This document shows, piece by piece, positions 43,752 through 48,853 of a DNA stretch of 48,853 bases. The DNA comes from Gammaproteobacteria bacterium (lineage in GTDB: Bacteria > Pseudomonadota > Gammaproteobacteria > SZUA-229): assembly GCA_029287435.1 (NCBI GenBank), contig JARFRD010000118.1, forward strand, positions 1 to 48,853. The letters run 5' to 3'. The notes beneath the pieces are model-generated. The model did not search any database. It was given only the letters and a program-made list of their open reading frames with translations, and was not told the origin of the DNA. Every line of letters begins with the position of its first letter. The stretch's first letter is position 1. The position numbers and the translations under genes were made by a program.

Positions 43752-46025
43752 CTAATCGTGTGTCCAGCGCCGTCCCAGGTAAAAATAGATCGACGAGTCA
43801 TTCGCATCATTGATGCCATAAGCCAGGTACACCGGACCAAGGAAGGTATCTGCGCCAATAAATGCACTGCCAGCGAAAATGCTGTTGCTTAAACTGGCAT
43901 CATCCCTGTTATCCCAGGCATTGCCGGCCTCCAGTGTTACCCCGGCATACATTGGCAACAGGCTGATATTGCCCAGGCGGCGATAAATTGCACCCCCGAT
44001 AAAACTGAAATGCTGACCACTGAGCTCACGATCGATGGTGCCGGAGACTTCAAAAAAGCCACCGCGCCTGTACAGGGCATTAAACGGTGCATTTTCGTCC
44101 ACGGTGGTTTCGAGAATGGTTCGGCCGTGGATTGTGTTTTTGCCCCACGTGCCAGAGACGCCAAGCTCGAACATTACCTGGTCATAATCAAGGTCTGCAC
44201 CGATGTCTTCCCTGTTGCCTCGCCATTGCAGTTTGCCGTAAACGCCACGCGTTGGAAAATCGACATTGTTCTGTGTATCGGTCAACAGTCTTACGGATAA
44301 ACCACCTTCGTCGAAGTCGCTATCTACATTTGGGCTCTGGCCAACAATGGTTTTCGTTCTACCGACACTTCTGAACAGGCTGAGGCGTAATTCACTGTGG
44401 CGTTCAAAAATACGTCCAACTGACAGATCGATAATATTCCTGTGGAAACGCAATACGTTATCAACGTTGTTATTATTGGAGACAACCGGGAATAAGGTTG
44501 TCAGAAATCCTGCGTCAGCAGATACAAAAAAGTTAAGGTGTTTGTCGATGGGTTGATAAATACCCGCAGTCAATCGTGGTTCACTCCCTGCCGCAGCGGT
44601 GGCGCGGAATTCACCGCCGAGCCTGTTTATCGCAGGATTGGTGTAGACGAAATCAAAGTTGGCGTTGGCGCCAATGTCGAATTCAGTACGTAAGGTAAAT
44701 CCGATCTGCAGGTAATTTGGTGCCCATTCACGCTTGCGCACGTAGATGACGAGGGTCGTCTTGTCTTCATGCATAACAAGATCGTAGACAACCGTACTGG
44801 AGAGGTCCAGTCCGTAAATAGCCAGCAGGTCACGCTCCAGTTGTTCGACATCAAGAGGCTTGCCCAGCTGCTGATTGATCATGCGTGAAATAATTTCGTT
44901 ATCGAGCCTCGTCTGGTTCTTGACTTCAACGGCATCAATCACTGGAGTGTGTCGTATAACGTCACGCAGGCTGGAGCGATAGTATTGATATTCGCCGGCA
45001 TTCAGCGAGAGGTTTTCTAACTCATCAAGATGACGATTGGCAGAATCAGTTCCTTCCTGAACTAATGCAGCATATTCATTAAAACTTGCTGAAGAAAGAT
45101 CCTCACGACCGGGCACAATCAGAACATCATAGTTATGCAGGGTTTTGATCTGTAGATCTGCAACACGCCGGGTCAGGATAGTGGTCAGCTGGCCGGTAAC
45201 AGCGAAGCTCGAGCTAAGGTTGTCCTTGGTAGCCAGGGGTGCGCTGACATCAACCACGATAACAATGTCTGCGCCCATGTCGCGCGCAACATCAATAGGT
45301 ACGTTATTACCTATGCCGCCGTCGACCAGCAATTTGCCATTATGTTTGACGGGTGGCAGTGCGCCTGGGATCGACATGCTGGCACGCATGGCCTTGGCCA
45401 GGTTGCCTTCACCAAGAATAACGGCATCACCGGTTTCGATATCTGTAGCGATGGCTCTGTACGGTATACGCAACTGGTCAAAATCGGTGATGTGAAAGCC
45501 GGGGTGAGCGAGACGGTCGAGAGCCACTTCTATATGCTGGCCTTCGATCAGGCCTGGAGACAGTTGCAGACCTTTCTCGCTAACGCCAATACGATGCTGA
45601 CTGGTAAACAGATAGTCATCCTGCTTGCGCCTGAAGGAACGGAACTCGCGTTTGGCGTAGTCGTTGAATACCAGGTCCCACTCGATATTTTTAACGCCAT
45701 CTTCAATCTCATCCGGCGTTAATCCAAGTGCGTACAAACCGCCGACGATGGAACCCATGCTGGTGCCGACCACGTAGTCGATGGGTATATTCAGTTCTTC
45801 GAGTTTTTTCAGTACACCGATATGGGCAAAACCACGAGCGCCGCCACCGCTTAACACGAGACCGACTTTTGGTCGGTTTTCTTCTACCCGGGCCTGAGCT
45901 GCATAGGTTATATCTGTGACAGACATACCAATCACACAGGCAAGCGAAACAAGGAGCAGTACGGGTATTGCTGGGAGAATTGACTGATTGTGAAAACGCT
46001 TGCCTGAACGCATGCGAATAGTCAC
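43752..46025 (-). CDS. Patatin-like type Vd autotransporter (PlpD type)
   Basis: This 757-residue protein has a signal peptide (about 1-44), then a patatin phospholipase domain with the oxyanion loop SGGGARGFAHIG (59-70), nucleophile Ser89 in GTSMG and catalytic Asp235 in DGGIGNN. A POTRA-like segment follows (about 353-435) and a C-terminal beta-barrel with alternating hydrophobic strands (about 440-757). This order is that of type Vd secretion, as in P. aeruginosa PlpD (728 residues). The lipase domain is expected to reach the cell surface or the medium, with phospholipase A1-type activity. The last residue is not the usual Phe (ends YLGRRWTHD). It converges with ponA and precedes no operon partner. 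Substrate unknown. Confidence 0.9.
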   Translation of the reverse strand: MTIRMRSGKRFHNQSILPAIPVLLLVSLACVIGMSVTDITYAAQARVEENRPKVGLVLSGGGARGFAHIGVLKKLEELNIPIDYVVGTSMGSIVGGLYALGLTPDEIEDGVKNIEWDLVFNDYAKREFRSFRRKQDDYLFTSQHRIGVSEKGLQLSPGLIEGQHIEVALDRLAHPGFHITDFDQLRIPYRAIATDIETGDAVILGEGNLAKAMRASMSIPGALPPVKHNGKLLVDGGIGNNVPIDVARDMGADIVIVVDVSAPLATKDNLSSSFAVTGQLTTILTRRVADLQIKTLHNYDVLIVPGREDLSSASFNEYAALVQEGTDSANRHLDELENLSLNAGEYQYYRSSLRDVIRHTPVIDAVEVKNQTRLDNEIISRMINQQLGKPLDVEQLERDLLAIYGLDLSSTVVYDLVMHEDKTTLVIYVRKREWAPNYLQIGFTLRTEFDIGANANFDFVYTNPAINRLGGEFRATAAAGSEPRLTAGIYQPIDKHLNFFVSADAGFLTTLFPVVSNNNNVDNVLRFHRNIIDLSVGRIFERHSELRLSLFRSVGRTKTIVGQSPNVDSDFDEGGLSVRLLTDTQNNVDFPTRGVYGKLQWRGNREDIGADLDYDQVMFELGVSGTWGKNTIHGRTILETTVDENAPFNALYRRGGFFEVSGTIDRELSGQHFSFIGGAIYRRLGNISLLPMYAGVTLEAGNAWDNRDDASLSNSIFAGSAFIGADTFLGPVYLAYGINDANDSSIYFYLGRRWTHD

Positions 46026-46077
46026 CCGTTTTTACAGGTGATTATATCTTAAAGCAGGAAAAGGCAACGGAAGGCTT

Positions 46078-47145
46078 TTATTGATGATATTGAGCGCTGA
46101 GGGTATGCACAGCCTCAACCAGGGCGGCAACATTATCCGGGTCAATATTTGGTGTGATGCCGTGGCCGAGGTTGAATACGTGGCCGTTGCCATTGCCAAA
46201 ATCGGCAAGAATGCGTGCAACTTCCTTCTCAATCGTTGCTGGATTGGTCGCCATGATCGCAGGATCCATGTTGCCCTGTAGCGCAACCTTGTCGCCAACA
46301 AGTTCACGCGCGCGAGAAAGGCTCATGGTCCAGTCGAGGCCGAGCGCATCGCAGCCGGTAGCTGCGAGTTCCGCTAACCACAGACCACCGCCCTTGGTAA
46401 ACAGAATGGCCGGGATTTGTTTGCCGTCATATTCGCGATGAAGCTGGTCAACGATGCGTTGCATGTAAGCCAGCGAGAAAGCCTTGAAATGTGGATCAGA
46501 CAGAGCGCCACCCCAGCTGTCGAATACCATCACGGCCTGGGCGCCGGCTTCAATCTGGGCATTCAGGTAGACTGCTACCGAGTCGGCAAGCTTGCTTAAT
46601 AACAGGTGAGCTGAGTCAGGCTCGGCAAACAGCATGGATTTGATTTTGGAGAAGGCCTTGCTACTGCCGCCCTCGACCATGTAGGTTGCCAGTGTCCACG
46701 GGCTACCGGAAAAGCCGATCAATGGGACCTTGCCATCGAGTTCACTACGAATCAGGCGCACAGCATCAATGACGTAACGTAATTCCTGTTCGGGATCGGG
46801 GATGCCGATCTTTTCGATATCGGCAGCAGTGCTGACCGGTGATTTGAATTTGGGGCCTTCGCCTTCTTCAAAGTACAGCCCGAGGCCCATGGCATCGGGT
46901 ATGGTCAGGATATCCGAGAACAGGATGGCGGCATCCAGTTCGAAGCGGCGTAAAGGTTGCAGGGTTACTTCGCAGGCCAGTTCCGGTGTGCTGCACAGAG
47001 TCATGAAATCACCGGCCTGGGCGCGTACCTCACGGTATTCCGGCAGATAGCGACCTGCCTGGCGCATGATCCAGATCGGGGTTTTATCAACGGGCTGGCG
47101 CAGAAGGGCGCGAATGAATCGGTCGTTTTTGAGTTCAGCTGCCAT
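46078..47145 (-). CDS. hemE: Uroporphyrinogen decarboxylase
   Basis: HemE removes four carboxyl groups from uroporphyrinogen III in haem synthesis. The 355-residue protein has the signature [18 protein letters not shown] (about 20-37), [19 protein letters not shown] (about 72-90), the [20 protein letters not shown] segment (about 144-163), [13 protein letters not shown] (about 207-219) and GNMDPAIM. Length is normal. It follows yqeY by 18 bases on the minus strand, with plpD-type gene 52 bases beyond. Secure. Confidence 0.98.
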   Translation of the reverse strand: MAAELKNDRFIRALLRQPVDKTPIWIMRQAGRYLPEYREVRAQAGDFMTLCSTPELACEVTLQPLRRFELDAAILFSDILTIPDAMGLGLYFEEGEGPKFKSPVSTAADIEKIGIPDPEQELRYVIDAVRLIRSELDGKVPLIGFSGSPWTLATYMVEGGSSKAFSKIKSMLFAEPDSAHLLLSKLADSVAVYLNAQIEAGAQAVMVFDSWGGALSDPHFKAFSLAYMQRIVDQLHREYDGKQIPAILFTKGGGLWLAELAATGCDALGLDWTMSLSRARELVGDKVALQGNMDPAIMATNPATIEKEVARILADFGNGNGHVFNLGHGITPNIDPDNVAALVEAVHTLSAQYHQ

Positions 47146-47163
47146 GCCGGTGGATGTTTTTAA

Positions 47164-47613
47164 CTAGCCCAGCAGGGTCTTGATTTTACCACTGACTGCG
47201 CCCATGTCGGCACGTCCGGTAATCTGGGGTTTGACGATACCCATCACCTTGCCCATATCTTTCATCGACTCGGCACCTGTCTGGCTGATCGCCTGGTTGA
47301 TGATGGTTTCGATTTCTTCTTCACTCAGCGGCTGCGGCAGGAAATCCGCAATCACATCGATTTCAGCTTTTTCCTTGCTGGCGAGATCGTCACGACCACC
47401 CTGTTCGTACTGGCTGATCGATTCACGGCGCTGCTTGACCATTTTGTCGAGAATGCCGAGTACGCGATCATCATCGAGTTCGATGCGTTCATCGACCTCG
47501 ACCTGTTTCATCGCAGACAGCATCAGGCGTACGACAGCCAGGCGCTCTTTATCACCGCTTTTCATGGCGGTTTTCATGGCGTCCTGGATCTGTTCTTTCA
47601 GGGCGCTACTCAT
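47164..47613 (-). CDS. yqeY: GatB/YqeY domain protein
   Basis: A 149-residue protein of the YqeY family, homologous to the C-terminal tRNA-binding domain of GatB. Its function is unproven, with a role in tRNA-dependent amidation suggested. Features are SALKEQIQDAMKTAMKSGDKERLAVVRLMLSAMKQVEVDER (about 2-42), KQRRESISQYEQGGRDDLASKEKAEI (about 61-86) and the C-terminal MKDMGKVMGIVKPQITGRADMGAVSGKIKTLL. It follows rpsU by 15 bases, the standard context. Secure by family. Confidence 0.96.
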   Translation of the reverse strand: MSSALKEQIQDAMKTAMKSGDKERLAVVRLMLSAMKQVEVDERIELDDDRVLGILDKMVKQRRESISQYEQGGRDDLASKEKAEIDVIADFLPQPLSEEEIETIINQAISQTGAESMKDMGKVMGIVKPQITGRADMGAVSGKIKTLLG

Positions 47614-47628
47614 GGATGAGAGCGGGTA

Positions 47629-47859
47629 TTAGCGACGGCGCTGGTGGGGGGAGCGAGCCATGCGACCGCGTTCTTTAGACAGCTTTTTCAGGTGTCTTTT
47701 AACGGCAGCAGCAGCTTTGCGCTTGCGTTCTGCAGTGGGCTTTTCATAAGCTTCACGGCGACGAACTTCAGTCAGTACACCTGCTTTTTCACAGGAGCGC
47801 TTGAAACGGCGCAGAGCAACGTCAAATGGTTCGTTTTCTTTAACTCGAATTGCTGGCAT
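47629..47859 (-). CDS. rpsU: 30S ribosomal protein S21
   Basis: S21 is a small basic protein of the 30S head/platform region needed for natural mRNA binding. The 76-residue protein has [55 protein letters not shown], nearly universal in Gammaproteobacteria, with a Lys/Arg-rich tail slightly longer than the usual 71 residues. A strong ribosome binding site, GGAAAGG, lies four bases upstream of the ATG. It starts the rpsU-yqeY-hemE minus-strand run and diverges from tsaD. dnaG, its usual neighbour, is elsewhere in this contig. Secure. Confidence 0.98.
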   Translation of the reverse strand: MPAIRVKENEPFDVALRRFKRSCEKAGVLTEVRRREAYEKPTAERKRKAAAAVKRHLKKLSKERGRMARSPHQRRR

Positions 47860-47992
47860 AAAACCTTTCCTAAAAATCCCTGTTCGTCAGGGGGGTATAA
47901 GTTATTCGCAAATATCGCGGTAAGCCGGGTATTATATATCACTTTGTCGCTATCGTACAAAACGAAATATTACGTAAATTACTCAAATCCCA

Positions 47993-48737
47993 ATGATTGT
48001 TCTCGGAATCGAAAGCTCCTGCGATGAAACCGGTCTCGCTGTCTATGACAGTGAGCGTGGTTTGCGTGCGCATGTGCTGCACAGTCAGGTCGAGTTACAT
48101 GCTGAATATGGTGGTGTGGTGCCGGAACTGGCTTCACGTGACCATATACGTTACCTGTTACCCCTGGCCGAGGACGTATTCGCACAGGCCGGAATTGACA
48201 AATCGCAGCTCGATGCAGTTGCATACACCGCAGGGCCGGGCCTGATAGGCGCATTAATGTCCGGCGCAGCAGTAGCGCGCAGCCTGGCCTGGGCACTGGA
48301 TATACCCGCGGTAGAGGTGCATCACATGGAAGGCCACCTGTTGGCACCGTTGCTGGAAGACAAAGCGCCCGAGTTTCCGTTCGTGGCGCTGCTGGTGTCG
48401 GGCGGGCATACACTGCTGGCACACGTGCGCGCTATCGGTGATTACGAAATTATTGGTCAGAGCCTGGATGATGCAGCGGGCGAAGCGTTCGACAAGACGG
48501 CAAAAATGCTGGGTATGGGTTACCCGGGAGGACCCGTGCTGGCGCAGGCTGCCCAGTCAGGCAGGCCTGGTGCATTTACCTTTCCCAGACCGATGACCGA
48601 CCGGCCAGGGCTGGATTTCAGTTTCAGCGGGCTCAAGACCTTTGCGCTGAATACCTGGCAACAGCAGCGCAAGCATGTTGAAGACTGCGCGGGGAATATT
48701 GAGCAGTTGCGCAATGATATCGCGCTCGCATTCGAGC
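47993..48737 (+). CDS. tsaD: tRNA t6A synthesis protein TsaD, 3'-truncated by contig end
   Basis: TsaD transfers the threonylcarbamoyl group to A37 of ANN-decoding tRNAs. The native part covers about 248 of the usual 337 residues. Present are [19 protein letters not shown] (1-19), [11 protein letters not shown] (41-51), [20 protein letters not shown] (80-99), metal ligands H111 and H115 in [17 protein letters not shown] (about 133-142) and FSGLKTF (about 212-218). The last genuine codon is GAG at 48734-48736. From 48738 the sequence is adapter, so the residues that a translation shows after LAFE are artificial. Divergent from rpsU, as in most Gammaproteobacteria. Confidence 0.96.

Positions 48738-48853
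<116 letters not shown>

Overview
This is one contig from a gammaproteobacterium, almost certainly assembled from short-read shotgun data, because its right end runs into Nextera adapter and a poly-G tail. Gene content and order closely follow two loci known from Pseudomonas aeruginosa: yggT-proC-pilT-pilU ... pyrC'-pyrB-pyrR-ruvX-algH-tonB3-gshB-pilGHIJ-chpA-chpC, and aroB-aroK-pilQPONM-ponA. In Pseudomonas these loci are far apart on the chromosome. Here they share one 49 kb stretch, joined by a methyl-cycle block and a dnaG operon. The base composition is moderate and the codon use is uniform, except in an AT-richer island at about 5.4-9.4 kb. I cannot name a genus.

Layout. 1-249: contig end with no assignable gene. 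250-1662 (minus): proC and yggT. 1891-5382 (plus): three tandem pilus retraction ATPases, pilT, pilU and a second pilU-like gene. 5.4-9.4 kb: an accessory island with a DUF2238 membrane protein, an RsgA GTPase, a short-chain dehydrogenase, a cold-shock protein, dispersed palindromes, a short tandem repeat and a probable 37-residue membrane protein. 9.4-16.3 kb (minus): gshB (frameshifted), apbE, tonB3, algH, ruvX, pyrR, pyrB and a catalytically dead pyrC homologue. 16.5-26.5 kb (plus): the Pil-Chp chemosensory operon pilG, pilH, pilI, pilJ, a 2005-residue chpA and chpC, without pilK or chpB. 26.6-31.1 kb (minus): rsmE, metF, ahcY with an S-adenosylhomocysteine riboswitch, and metK with a leader that contains an intrinsic terminator. 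31.4-35.9 kb (minus): aroK-aroB-dgt-dnaG. 36.1-41.0 kb (minus): pilM-N-O-P-Q. 41.2 kb (plus): ponA (PBP1a). 43.8-47.9 kb (minus): a type Vd patatin autotransporter, hemE, yqeY and rpsU. 48.0 kb (plus): tsaD, cut off by adapter.

How the parts fit. Pilus alignment and secretin proteins (PilMNOPQ), retraction motors (PilT/U/U2), a TonB-like factor linked to twitching, and the Pil-Chp pathway together encode much of a type IVa twitching machine and its chemosensory control. Pilins, the PilB/C/D assembly proteins, PilF and the adaptation enzymes PilK/ChpB must lie elsewhere or be absent. MetK makes SAM, methyltransferases release SAH, AhcY recycles SAH under control of the SAH riboswitch, and MetF supplies methyl-THF for methionine. 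The ATCase pair PyrB-PyrC' follows the Pseudomonas pattern.

Best leads: the metK leader attenuator, the triple retraction-ATPase array, the small membrane ORF with a Fur-like palindrome, the MITE-like repeat at 31.2 kb, and the gshB frameshift. The adapter tail at 48738-48853 is an artefact and should be trimmed.
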